Shown: positions 6,312 through 12,119 of the stretch, in pieces
Position numbering within the stretch: position 1 is the stretch's first letter
How the letters are laid out: every line of letters starts with the position of its first letter
Origin: Methanothrix sp.
GTDB lineage: Archaea > Halobacteriota > Methanosarcinia > Methanotrichales > Methanotrichaceae
Direction: 5' to 3'
DNA length: 12,119 nucleotides
Assembly (NCBI GenBank): GCA_028679775.1
Contig: JAJRAX010000151.1
Coordinates: 1-12,119 of the forward strand
Notes under the pieces: generated by a model
What the model was told of the DNA's origin: nothing
Database searches by the model: none
The model's input: only the letters and a program-made list of their open reading frames with translations
Position numbers and translations under genes: made by a program

Positions 6312-7091
6312 ATGAAATGGACTGTATTGATGATCGCATTGATGATGCTAGCTTGTACCAGCTCATTTGCACAATTGACCACATACGACCAAGGTTCCCA
6401 GTACAATGGAGACCCGAATTTTTCTTCGGTCTCTTATTCAGTCAGCACCACGGGTGGAGCGCCTGCACCGACAGCACCCCAGAGCGTAGGATCATTAGGC
6501 CTGCAGATCCCTTCTGATGTATTATCCACATCTCAAGGCCCCTCAGCTCAGGAGCAGACGCAGACTCTGATCAGCGCGAGTCAGGATGCGGCCTATGCCT
6601 TCGCCCCAGGTGGTTCAGATGCTACGGCAGTTAATTCTGTCTACAAGATGGTAATAGCTCCTCCAGGTGGGTACGCACCCAACAATCTCTATATCTCCTA
6701 CGCACCACGGACTGTGGCAAGCTGCAATCTTTACGCTAACCTTCCTTTGTGGATGGATAGCTCTGGAAGGGGCAACATCTGGTTCTATGAGTGGTATCCA
6801 AGTGGTATGCTGAATACTCAGTATGCAGGATATGTCTACAATCCCGGCTGGTACAAGAGATGGTTCTTCGCAGACACGCCCGGCTGGCATATTCTCCAGT
6901 ATTACTGCGGCGGATGGAGCAACTATGCCTACATCTATGTCTACGGACAGAGCGCCTACTGGGTCAATCCTAATCCCGTGTACGATCCCTCGCCTTATCC
7001 ATATCCCTACTGGGATAGCGATATAACCTATACCTATCCACCCACCGGCCATACATACTATTCTTACGAATCATCATCGGCAACATATTAA
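6312..7091 (+). CDS. Secreted Tyr/Trp/Pro-rich protein of unknown function
   Basis: 259 residues from ATG 6312. A signal peptide is clear: MKWTVLMIALMMLACTSSFA, with cleavage before Gln21. A Ser/Thr/Ala/Pro/Gln-rich low-complexity segment follows (about 22-95). Then comes an aromatic domain (about 105-215) with LYISY, NLPLWMDSSGRGNIWFYEWYP, PGWYKRWFFADTPGWHILQY, and YCGGWSNYAYIYVYG. The tail is dominated by Tyr and Pro (PNPVYDPSPYPYPYWDSD... YYSYESSSATY). The regularly spaced W, Y and G residues suggest an all-beta domain, and two Cys could form a disulfide. I do not recognise a named family. Secretion, aromatic richness and neighbouring exported proteins suggest a surface or sheath-associated role, but that is an inference. 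It is divergent from nre and has its own terminator, so it is probably a single-gene unit. Confidence 0.75.
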   Translation: MKWTVLMIALMMLACTSSFAQLTTYDQGSQYNGDPNFSSVSYSVSTTGGAPAPTAPQSVGSLGLQIPSDVLSTSQGPSAQEQTQTLISASQDAAYAFAPGGSDATAVNSVYKMVIAPPGGYAPNNLYISYAPRTVASCNLYANLPLWMDSSGRGNIWFYEWYPSGMLNTQYAGYVYNPGWYKRWFFADTPGWHILQYYCGGWSNYAYIYVYGQSAYWVNPNPVYDPSPYPYPYWDSDITYTYPPTGHTYYSYESSSATY

Positions 7092-7101
7092 TGAATAGAG
7101 C

Positions 7102-7134
7102 GATCCCGGTCCAGGGGATAGGATCCTTTTTTTT
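7102..7134 (+). terminator. Hairpin plus T8 terminator after the Tyr/Trp-rich gene
   Basis: Two alternative small stems are possible, ATCCC/GGGAT (7103-7107 with 7115-7119) and GATCC/GGATC (7102-7106 with 7121-7125). Both lie directly before a run of eight T (7127-7134). The position, 11 nt after the stop codon and ahead of the pus10 promoter, fits transcription termination. Confidence 0.65.
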
Positions 7135-7168
7135 GCAGACCATGCATTAGACGATTGAGATGGGAGAT

Positions 7169-7178
7169 CTAATAAACC
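7169..7178 (+). promoter_or_regulatory. TATA-like box of the pus10 cluster
   Basis: CTAATAAACC (7169-7178) lies 33-42 nt upstream of ATG 7211. A start site about 25 nt downstream of its centre would leave a leader of roughly 12 nt. No strong Shine-Dalgarno sequence is seen before pus10. It is the only TATA-like candidate between the upstream terminator and pus10. Confidence 0.35.
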
Positions 7179-7210
7179 AGAAGCTCGATTGCAGAGCCTG
7201 AAGAGTCATT

Positions 7211-8596
7211 ATGAGTGAAGATATTTCAGAAGAGCCCAAGGAATCCATCCTGGAGACAGCCAAAAAGATCATCGGCCTCGGTCCCATCTGCGACAGCTGC
7301 CTGGGCAGGCAGTTTGCAATGCTCGCAACCGGATTGACCAACGCTGAGCGCGGACGTTGTATCAAGACGACTCTAGCCATGCAGGCTGCTGCCACCGTGG
7401 ATCGCGCGTTGTTGGAGATCCTGGCTCCGTCCTTTCGTCCAGCGCGGCTCAAGCTCGGAAGAATTGGGGAAGAGGACGTCCGCTGCACGGTGTGCCTCGG
7501 GGAGATGGCTGCTCCTAAGCTCGATGCCTGGGCAGAGAAAGCTGCTGCAGCAATGGCTGGATGGGAGATTCAGACCCTATTGGTTGGCACCAGGATGTCT
7601 GGGCTTTTGGCCGAGAACGAGGAGCTGCTCCTCGCGGATGGAGGGTCCACTCACGCCGAGCCCTTCAAGTCTGAGTTGAATCGCGAGGTGGGCAAGAGGC
7701 TTTCCGCTCTGACTGGAAAGGCGGTTGATCTGAAGAGCCCTGACGTTGTGGTTCATCTCAACTTGGAAACGGAGGCAGTGGAGCTGCAGGTTGCGTCCCT
7801 CTTCATTCGCGGGCGCTATCGCAAACTGGTGCGCGGCATCCCTCAGACGCGCTGGCCCTGTCGCGAGTGTCATGGTCGCGGCTGTCCCCGCTGCAATGGC
7901 ACCGGCCGCATGTACCTGGAGTCGGTAGATGAGCTGATTCGCCCGGCGGTGATGCAGTTTACAGGCGCGGAGGATACCGTATTTCATGGTGCGGGCCGCG
8001 AGGACATCGATGCCCGAATGCTGGGCACCGGCCGGCCCTTCATTGTTGAGGCGGTGCGGCCTCACATCAGGACGATAGACATCTCTCGGCTGCAGGAGGA
8101 GATCTGTCGGCAGGCGGCAGGAAAAGTAGAGGTCATTGGCCTGACCAAAGCCGATTCCTCAATGGTTGAGCGTCTTAAAGAGGCCACATTTGAGAAGACT
8201 TACTCTGCATGGGTCAGGCTGGGTGCGGAGGTTTCAGAAGAAAAGCTTAAATCCGTCCTGAAGGAATTAGAAGGGTCGATCGATCAGCGTACGCCCACTC
8301 GTGTCTCTCACCGAAGGGCAGATAAGCTCAGGGTGAGGAGAGTTCACAGCGCGGATCTAATTGAGATGGCGGGCAACATGGCCCGCATAAATATTAGAGG
8401 CGACAGCGGACTGTACATCAAGGAGCTGATCTCCGGAGACGGAGGAAGAACCAGCCCGAACCTCGCCGAAGCCCTTAAAATCGACGCGATCGTCGAAGAA
8501 TTAGATGTAATAGATGTAGGTGGAGAATCAGATGGCACATCATCACGGAATGCGGAAGAAGTCAAGAGACAAGCTGAGCAGAACAGTCAGGGCTAA
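7211..8596 (+). CDS. pus10: tRNA pseudouridine(54/55) synthase Pus10
   Basis: 461 residues. Archaeal Pus10 makes pseudouridine 54 and 55 in the tRNA T-arm. The N-terminal part has zinc-binding Cys pairs (CDSC 27-30 and CTVC 92-95) and a THUMP-like region (about 105-205). The Pus10 block PCRECHGRGCPRCNGTG (216-232) follows. The catalytic motif GREDIDARMLGTGRPF (262-277) contains the active-site Asp (probably Asp265). The C-terminal signature SGLYIKELISGDGGRTSPN (399-417) is intact. The family normally ends close to the ELDVIDV stretch (430-436). The remaining 25 hydrophilic residues extend into the start of rpl21e, a 65-nt out-of-frame overlap. It is the first gene of a run of translation and transcription genes with its own upstream TATA-like box. 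Confidence 0.95.
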   Translation: MSEDISEEPKESILETAKKIIGLGPICDSCLGRQFAMLATGLTNAERGRCIKTTLAMQAAATVDRALLEILAPSFRPARLKLGRIGEEDVRCTVCLGEMAAPKLDAWAEKAAAAMAGWEIQTLLVGTRMSGLLAENEELLLADGGSTHAEPFKSELNREVGKRLSALTGKAVDLKSPDVVVHLNLETEAVELQVASLFIRGRYRKLVRGIPQTRWPCRECHGRGCPRCNGTGRMYLESVDELIRPAVMQFTGAEDTVFHGAGREDIDARMLGTGRPFIVEAVRPHIRTIDISRLQEEICRQAAGKVEVIGLTKADSSMVERLKEATFEKTYSAWVRLGAEVSEEKLKSVLKELEGSIDQRTPTRVSHRRADKLRVRRVHSADLIEMAGNMARINIRGDSGLYIKELISGDGGRTSPNLAEALKIDAIVEELDVIDVGGESDGTSSRNAEEVKRQAEQNSQG

Positions 8597-8822
8597 GGGA
8601 AAATCCTCGGTAGTCAGGGCGATTCAGGAGTTCGAGACGGGCGCAAAGGTTCATGTGCTCATCGATCCCAGCATACACAAGGGCATGCCTCATCCCAGGT
8701 TTCACGGAAAGACGGCTGAGGTAGTAGGAAAGAGGGGTAGAGCCTTCGTGCTTAAGGTCACAGATGGCAACGCCACCAAGACCCTGATCACATTACCTGA
8801 ACACCTGATCGCACAGAAATAG
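8532..8822 (+). CDS. rpl21e: Ribosomal protein eL21 (L21e)
   Basis: 96 residues from ATG 8532, a component of the archaeal large ribosomal subunit. The family signatures are GMRKKSRDKLSR (6-17), VLIDPSIHKGMPHPRFHGKT (46-65) and VVGKRGRAFVLKV (68-80), with the usual C-terminus near HLIAQK. Archaeal members begin at a Met followed by a short HG.R.K.R block, so ATG 8532 is preferred to the GTG at 8520. GGTGGAG (8518-8524) supplies a Shine-Dalgarno sequence 7 nt upstream. The start lies inside the last 65 nt of pus10, and rpoF begins 15 nt after the stop, consistent with one operon and translational coupling. Confidence 0.96.
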   Translation: MAHHHGMRKKSRDKLSRTVRAKGKSSVVRAIQEFETGAKVHVLIDPSIHKGMPHPRFHGKTAEVVGKRGRAFVLKVTDGNATKTLITLPEHLIAQK

Positions 8823-8837
8823 ACAGCAAACGAATCG

Positions 8838-9182
8838 ATGATCGTCAAAAGCGTATTGCAGGAGGATCTTCTGACCTTGGCGGAGGTCAAAGAGATCCTC
8901 GACCAGATACGGCTGAATCGAGCCGAAGAAGAAGAACTGGGATATGAGTTGCGCCGGGCCATCCGACATGCTGAGCTCTTTAGCAAGGGCACTGCCGAGG
9001 AGAGCCGGGCAATGGTAGCGGAGCTCATGAAGCTGGAAAAGATGAGTCCGGAAATTGCTGTAAAGATCGCCGACATCAGGCCCGTCACCAAGGATGAGCT
9101 GAGGGCGATTTATGCCAAGGAACGGTTCACTCTAAGCGAAGAAGAGCTCAACAATATTTTAGAGATAGTATTCAGGGGGTAA
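8838..9182 (+). CDS. rpoF: RNA polymerase subunit Rpo4 (RpoF, Rpb4-like)
   Basis: 114 residues. Archaeal Rpo4 pairs with Rpo7 to form the polymerase stalk, which aids open-complex formation and RNA binding. It matches the family in length and layout: an N-terminal strand and helix (LLTLAEVKEILDQI), a central charged helical part, and the HRDC-like C-terminal half with KMSPEIAVKIADIRPVTKDE (68-87) and FTLSEEELNNIL (97-108). It sits between rpl21e and the DUF655 gene, an order conserved across Euryarchaeota. The ATG at 8838 has no clear Shine-Dalgarno sequence, so reinitiation after rpl21e is possible. Confidence 0.95.
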   Translation: MIVKSVLQEDLLTLAEVKEILDQIRLNRAEEEELGYELRRAIRHAELFSKGTAEESRAMVAELMKLEKMSPEIAVKIADIRPVTKDELRAIYAKERFTLSEEELNNILEIVFRG

Positions 9183-9188
9183 AGGCAC

Positions 9189-9770
9189 ATGCCTGAGGGG
9201 AGACCGCCTAGGAGAGAAGAGGTAGCTAGGATACTCGATTACCTCCCCTATGGACGTACTCCTGATTCCAGAAGCTATCAGAAGCAACCTTTAGTCCAGG
9301 CCGTAGGCGAAGCCAACTTCGTTCTCATGGAGATGACACCCAAGGCGGGAGTTGTTCCGGCGGCTGGAACTCGAGTATACATTGGCAGCGGAAGCCGAGA
9401 TGTGATAGACCACGTCAACCGCAGGATCGAATATCCTGAGCTGTCCAACAGCGCTAAGCTGGAGTTGCCTTACCAGATTCAGAGCATCGTCCTGGATAAC
9501 GAGGCCAGGTTTATCCGCTACTTCAACGATGCCGGGCCCATAACTACTCGCATGCATGCCCTAGAGCTTTTGCCGGGAATAGGCAAGAAGCTGATGTGGG
9601 CTATTCTCAACGAGCGGAAGAAGGGGGCCTTCAAGGGCTTTGCCGATCTCATGGAGCGGATCAAGGGTCTGCACAATCCTGAGAAGCTCATAGCCAAGCG
9701 AGTAGAGGACGAGCTTATGGATGAGCGGATCAAGTATCGGGTCTTCACGACAGTTCCTCGCATGAGGTAG
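9189..9770 (+). CDS. DUF655 protein (OB-like and helix-hairpin-helix, nucleic-acid binding)
   Basis: 193 residues of the archaeal DUF655 family. An N-terminal segment, ILDYLPYGRTPD (15-26), leads into an OB/S1-like beta domain (about 35-110) with VYIGSG. A helix-hairpin-helix follows in HALELLPGIGKKLMWAILNE (122-141). The RKKGAFKGFADLMERI stretch after it (142-157) is the standard family continuation. The function is unproven. The fold and the constant location between rpoF and rsmA point to RNA binding in transcription or ribosome biogenesis, which is inference from context. The Shine-Dalgarno sequence AGGGGGT (9174-9180) lies within the 3' end of rpoF, 8 nt before ATG 9189, consistent with coupled translation. 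Confidence 0.92.
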   Translation: MPEGRPPRREEVARILDYLPYGRTPDSRSYQKQPLVQAVGEANFVLMEMTPKAGVVPAAGTRVYIGSGSRDVIDHVNRRIEYPELSNSAKLELPYQIQSIVLDNEARFIRYFNDAGPITTRMHALELLPGIGKKLMWAILNERKKGAFKGFADLMERIKGLHNPEKLIAKRVEDELMDERIKYRVFTTVPRMR

Positions 9771-10517
9771 ATGGGGGTCATGAAGCTCGGGCAGCATTTT
9801 CTTGAGGACGCAGCTATCATCTCTCGTATTGCGGATTATGCCGATTTAACGCCGGAGGACCGTGTGCTGGAGATTGGTCCAGGCCCCGGAAACCTCACTG
9901 CGGCTCTAGCCTCTCGCGCCGGTAAGGTCTATGCTGTCGAGATCGACTCTGACCTGGCCTATCAGCTCGCCGGACGGTTTTCTAATGTTCATGTCATCAG
10001 CGGGGACGCTCTCAAGGTCGAGCTTCCAGTCTGCAATAAGATAGTCTCCAATCTTCCCTATCAGATCTCTTCGGCCATCACCTACCGGCTGCTCTCCCGG
10101 CCCTTTGAGATGGCGGTTTTGATGTACCAGTGGGAGTTTGCGAGAAAGATGGCGGCAGCAGCCGGCAGCAAGGACTATGGCCGCCTGGCCATGACTGTGG
10201 GCTTCTTCTGCCATGTCGATATTTTGGAGAAGGTATCCAAGATGGCCTTCCGGCCTGTGCCTCAGGTTGACTCTGCGGTCGTCCGTCTACTGCCCCGCGA
10301 GGATCGACCGCCTGGGGACTCTTCTCATCTCATAAGGCTCGCAGAGGGGCTATTCAACAACAGACGGAAGAAGGTCAAGAAGGGCCTGGCAGCAATTGGA
10401 GCCAGCAAGGTGGCCCTGGCCGAGCTGGATGCTGATCTCCTGGACAAAAGGCCTGAGGATCTCTCGCCAGATGAAGCGGCGAGCCTCCTTCCTGCAATAC
10501 CCGGCAATTCCCGCTAA
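9771..10517 (+). CDS. rsmA: 16S rRNA A1518/A1519 dimethyltransferase RsmA/KsgA
   Basis: 248 residues. It dimethylates two adjacent adenosines in the last hairpin of 16S rRNA, a late step and checkpoint of small-subunit assembly. LGQHFL (6-11) is the conserved N-terminal block. EIGPGPGNLT (34-43) is the SAM-binding motif I, VEID (56-59) motif II, GDAL (78-81) motif III and NLPYQIS (94-100) the catalytic N-L-P-Y motif. FRPVPQVDSAVVRL (160-173) and LFNNRRKKVKKGL (194-206) are C-terminal family blocks. The stop of DUF655 touches ATG 9771 (TAGATG). The GAGGT at 9764-9768 is too close to that start, so the second ATG at 9780 (11 nt away) is also likely; the difference is only three residues. It is the last gene of the conserved cluster here; the methyltransferase often found next in other archaea is absent. 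Confidence 0.95.
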   Translation: MGVMKLGQHFLEDAAIISRIADYADLTPEDRVLEIGPGPGNLTAALASRAGKVYAVEIDSDLAYQLAGRFSNVHVISGDALKVELPVCNKIVSNLPYQISSAITYRLLSRPFEMAVLMYQWEFARKMAAAAGSKDYGRLAMTVGFFCHVDILEKVSKMAFRPVPQVDSAVVRLLPREDRPPGDSSHLIRLAEGLFNNRRKKVKKGLAAIGASKVALAELDADLLDKRPEDLSPDEAASLLPAIPGNSR

Positions 10518-10573
10518 TCAGGAAGCCCGTCGCTGATGCTGTTGATGGGGTTGGTTTAGAAGGTAGGTCTTCC

Positions 10574-11743
10574 GTGTCCGACGACAAACCTAGCAGGAAT
10601 GTGCTGCTTTTAGGCTTTGTGAGCCTTCTTAACGACATCAGTAGCGAGATCATTCAGCCGGTTCTGCCTCTGTTCATTGCTTCTTTGGGCGGAAGCTCTC
10701 TGGCCGTTGGCTTGATTGGCGGCATCAGCGACGGGCTGCCAAGCCTCTTGAAGCTCCTTGCAGGATGCTGGTCTGACAGGCTGGGCCGCAGAAAGCCCTT
10801 GGTAGTTGGCGGCTACGCCATCTCGGCAGTTGGAAAGCTCCTTCTGCCGGCAGCGGCAACCTGGCCGCAGGTCTTCCTTCTAAAGACTCTGGAGAGATGC
10901 GGCAAAGGAGTGCGCTCGGCCCCGAGAGATGCCATGATCTCCGAGTCGGTTGTGGCAGAGCGGCGAGGAAGAGGCTTCGGGCTGCACCGGGCCATGGACT
11001 CGACGGGAGCGGTCATCGGTTCTATTCTGGCCTTTCTGCTCTGGCAGGCCGGGATGAGCTACAGCGCAATCTTCATGGTCGCGGGAGCCCTCGCGCTGCT
11101 TGCCCTGCTGCCATTTTACCGCGTCCGGGAGAGCTTCAGGTCTCCGAGCTGCCAGATCAGACTGAAGATCTCCGATATCTCGCGAGAGCTGCGGGGCTTT
11201 CTTCTGATAGCCTGCCTCTTTGCTCTCGGAAACTTCAGCTACATGTTCTTCGTGCTCCGCGCTCAGGGGCTCTTCTCCGGCGCGGAGGCCGTGGCAGCGC
11301 CTCTGTTGCTTTATGCGCTCTTCAATCTGGTCTACGCTCTCTTTGCGTTTCCAGTCGGGATCCTGTCGGACCGGGTGGGCAGAAAAAAAGTGCTTGCGAT
11401 GGGCTATGCGCTCTTCGCGCTCACCGCCGCAGGATTTGCGTTTGTCACAAGCCTAGCAGGACTGATTGTGCTCTTTGGGCTTTACGGCCTCGTTTATGCC
11501 ATCGTGGACGGATCCGAGAGGGCTTTTGTCTCAGACATGAGCGCCGGCCACCTGCGGGGCAGCGCTCTGGGGATCTACTCCGGGGCTCAGGGTGTGGCTA
11601 CAATTTTCTCCAGCCTAATCGCCGGGGCTATTTGGGAATTGTGGGGGGCAGAGGCGACTTTTCTCTTCGGGGCGGTGGCAGCGGGGCTCGCGGCGATGGG
11701 GCTCTTGTTAGGGACAAAAAAGACAGGTTCCTCGCTGTTTTAA
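10574..11743 (+). CDS. MFS permease (12 transmembrane segments)
   Basis: 389 residues from GTG 10574, with GGTAGGT (10561-10567) as a Shine-Dalgarno sequence 6 nt upstream. Twelve hydrophobic segments are readable. MFS motif A occurs in both halves, as GCWSDRLGRRKP (64-75) and GILSDRVGRKK (262-272). The blocks LLNDISSEIIQPVLPLF (18-34), CGKGVRSAPRDAMI (109-122) and GFGLHRAMDSTGAVIGS (134-150) are typical of a broad prokaryotic MFS group with no agreed substrate. A central cytoplasmic loop lies near 184-205. The substrate cannot be predicted; drug, metabolite or metal efflux are all possible. The 56-nt gap after rsmA with no obvious TATA box leaves it open whether it belongs to the upstream operon. 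The short stretch after the stop has no T-run, but the inverted repeat there could act as a terminator. Confidence 0.9.
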   Translation: MSDDKPSRNVLLLGFVSLLNDISSEIIQPVLPLFIASLGGSSLAVGLIGGISDGLPSLLKLLAGCWSDRLGRRKPLVVGGYAISAVGKLLLPAAATWPQVFLLKTLERCGKGVRSAPRDAMISESVVAERRGRGFGLHRAMDSTGAVIGSILAFLLWQAGMSYSAIFMVAGALALLALLPFYRVRESFRSPSCQIRLKISDISRELRGFLLIACLFALGNFSYMFFVLRAQGLFSGAEAVAAPLLLYALFNLVYALFAFPVGILSDRVGRKKVLAMGYALFALTAAGFAFVTSLAGLIVLFGLYGLVYAIVDGSERAFVSDMSAGHLRGSALGIYSGAQGVATIFSSLIAGAIWELWGAEATFLFGAVAAGLAAMGLLLGTKKTGSSLF

Positions 11744-11752
11744 GTGGGTAAT

Positions 11753-11858
11753 CTCTGTGAGCCCTCTGTGCGCTCTGTGGTGGCAGTCCGTAATTATTTG
11801 GCTATAACCAGTGGCTAACGGCGCGTCCGCCACAAAGTTCACAGAGTACGCACAGAGC
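11753..11858. repeat. Imperfect long inverted repeat built of CTCTGTG-like heptamers
   Basis: The left arm (11753-11784) contains three CTCTGTG units about 11 nt apart. The right arm (11826-11858) carries three similar units in reverse orientation (CACAAAG, CACAGAG, CACAGAG), roughly 24 of 31 positions matching. The 41-nt spacer holds no ORF. Transcribed, it would form a long, bulged hairpin just after the MFS gene. CTCTGTG-type repeats are scattered in many prokaryotic genomes, so this may be a small non-coding repeat or MITE-like element. It could also act as a terminator or mRNA end for the permease. Confidence 0.7.
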
Positions 11859-11980
11859 GACTAACCAATAACTTAAAAACTATAGTAACCTCAGGTTAGC
11901 CATACGAAATAGCGAAGAGCCTTGTATATCAATCATAAGAGATGGCGAGGAACCAAATCAAATTCAACCCGTTGCCCAAG

Positions 11981-12012
11981 GAGTCCCCATCTCTTCAGGG
12001 TGAGGAGGAATT
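11981..12012 (+). mobile_element. Degenerate right-end/omega-RNA-like relic of a tnpB element
   Basis: GGAGTCCCCATCTC followed by TTCAGGG and GAGGAGGAA aligns, with mismatches, to the right end at 115-147 (GGAAGCCCAGTCCC, TTCAGGG, GGGAGGAA). It keeps the same TTCA loop and purine tail, but the stem is weakened. No tnpB C-terminus is recognisable upstream. It is best explained as a leftover of an older copy, next to which a newer element sits. Low-to-moderate confidence because it is short. Confidence 0.4.
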
Positions 12013-12032
12013 GGGCGGTCCCGTGCGATAGC

Positions 12033-12040
12033 TATATTAA
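12033..12040 (+). promoter_or_regulatory. TATA box of the second tnpB
   Basis: TATATTAA (12033-12040) is centred about 28 nt before ATG 12065, the spacing expected for a leaderless archaeal transcript. A second TATA-like run (TTATATACAA, 12051-12060) is too close to the ATG to drive it. No Shine-Dalgarno sequence is present. Confidence 0.45.
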
Positions 12041-12064
12041 TCATTGACGATTATATACAATACT

Positions 12065-12119
12065 ATGCTTCAGACCTTGTTGGTTAAGCTTGACCCCTCA
12101 AAAGAACAATACAAGATGC
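12065..12119 (+). CDS. tnpB: TnpB (IS200/IS605 OrfB), N-terminal start only
   Basis: ATG 12065 opens a frame reading MLQTLLVKLDPSKEQYKM up to the window edge. This is the usual beginning of archaeal TnpB proteins (a T-x-x-K-L-x-P/T-x-x-x-Q pattern before the LLxTM helix). Only 18 codons are visible, so neither the nuclease motifs nor intactness can be checked. The upstream TATA box at leaderless spacing and a neighbouring right-end-like relic support a mobile-element context. It differs in sequence from the relic at 4863-5004 ([12 protein letters not shown]), so the two are different element lineages. Confidence 0.75.
   Translation, partial: MLQTLLVKLDPSKEQYKM

Larger units (their letters stand above)
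11859..12064. other. Non-coding stretch between the CTCTGTG repeat and tnpB
   Basis: No gene is seen. It contains a 13-nt palindrome TAACCTCAGGTTA (11886-11898), with an outer CTAACC/GGTTAG pair (11861-11866, 11894-11899). It also has a 9-bp inverted repeat AAGAGATGG / CCATCTCTT (11937-11945, 11987-11995), a right-end-like sequence (11981-12012) and the TATA box of the following tnpB. The palindrome is a candidate left-end structure of the tnpB element, but its left boundary cannot be fixed. Confidence 0.5.

Noticed and set aside
8520..8531. GTG start for rpl21e four codons upstream
   Set aside because: Family members start at the Met corresponding to ATG 8532, and the upstream sequence forms its ribosome binding site.
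10897..11751. Long 284-residue open frame overlapping the MFS gene on the same strand
   Set aside because: It is the +2 shadow of a GC-rich gene; its translation is Arg/Gly/Leu-rich with no motif, while the MFS frame has clear family motifs throughout.

Overview
The window looks like a piece of a methanogen chromosome (Euryarchaeota), most likely the Methanothrix/Methanosaeta group. Four things point to archaea. There is an archaeal information-processing cluster: pus10, rpl21e, rpoF (Rpo4), a DUF655 protein and rsmA/ksgA. There is an archaea-specific Nre repair protein. Several genes have TATA/BRE-like promoters, some apparently leaderless. There are IS200/IS605-type TnpB sequences. The genus is an inference from gene content and style and was not tested.

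Layout. Positions 1-151 hold the end of a tnpB gene and the right end of its element, with the omega-RNA hairpin. The start codon of a secreted YbhB/YbcL (PEBP) protein follows 8 nt later (159-695, +). Two large exported proteins come next on the minus strand: an AT-rich transglutaminase-like/TPR protein (807-2522) and a Cys-rich CTDC-repeat protein with a decapeptide tandem array (2725-4785). A terminator-like hairpin lies between them. Between the Cys-rich gene and nre (4888-6162, -) is a relic of a tnpB N-terminus (about 4863-5004, +). The nre reading frame runs into it just after a PCNA-binding motif. Divergent from nre is a secreted Tyr/Trp/Pro-rich protein of unknown function (6312-7091, +) with a hairpin/T8 terminator.

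The GC-richer housekeeping cluster (7211-10517, +) is tightly packed: pus10 overlaps rpl21e by 65 nt, and rpoF, DUF655 and rsmA follow with gaps of 0-15 nt. These genes serve tRNA modification, translation, transcription and rRNA maturation. A 12-TM MFS permease (10574-11743, +) ends the coding part. The last 375 bases hold an imperfect CTCTGTG-type inverted repeat (possibly MITE-like), a small palindrome, a degenerate copy of a TnpB-element right end, and the promoter and first 18 codons of another tnpB (12065-end).

The main theme is repeated IS200/IS605 (TnpB) activity around an otherwise conserved archaeal core cluster. There are four separate traces: two gene fragments cut by the window edges, one N-terminal relic and one right-end-like relic. 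They have affected the 3' end of nre and probably the 5' region of the PEBP gene. I did not find a clearly new multi-gene system.
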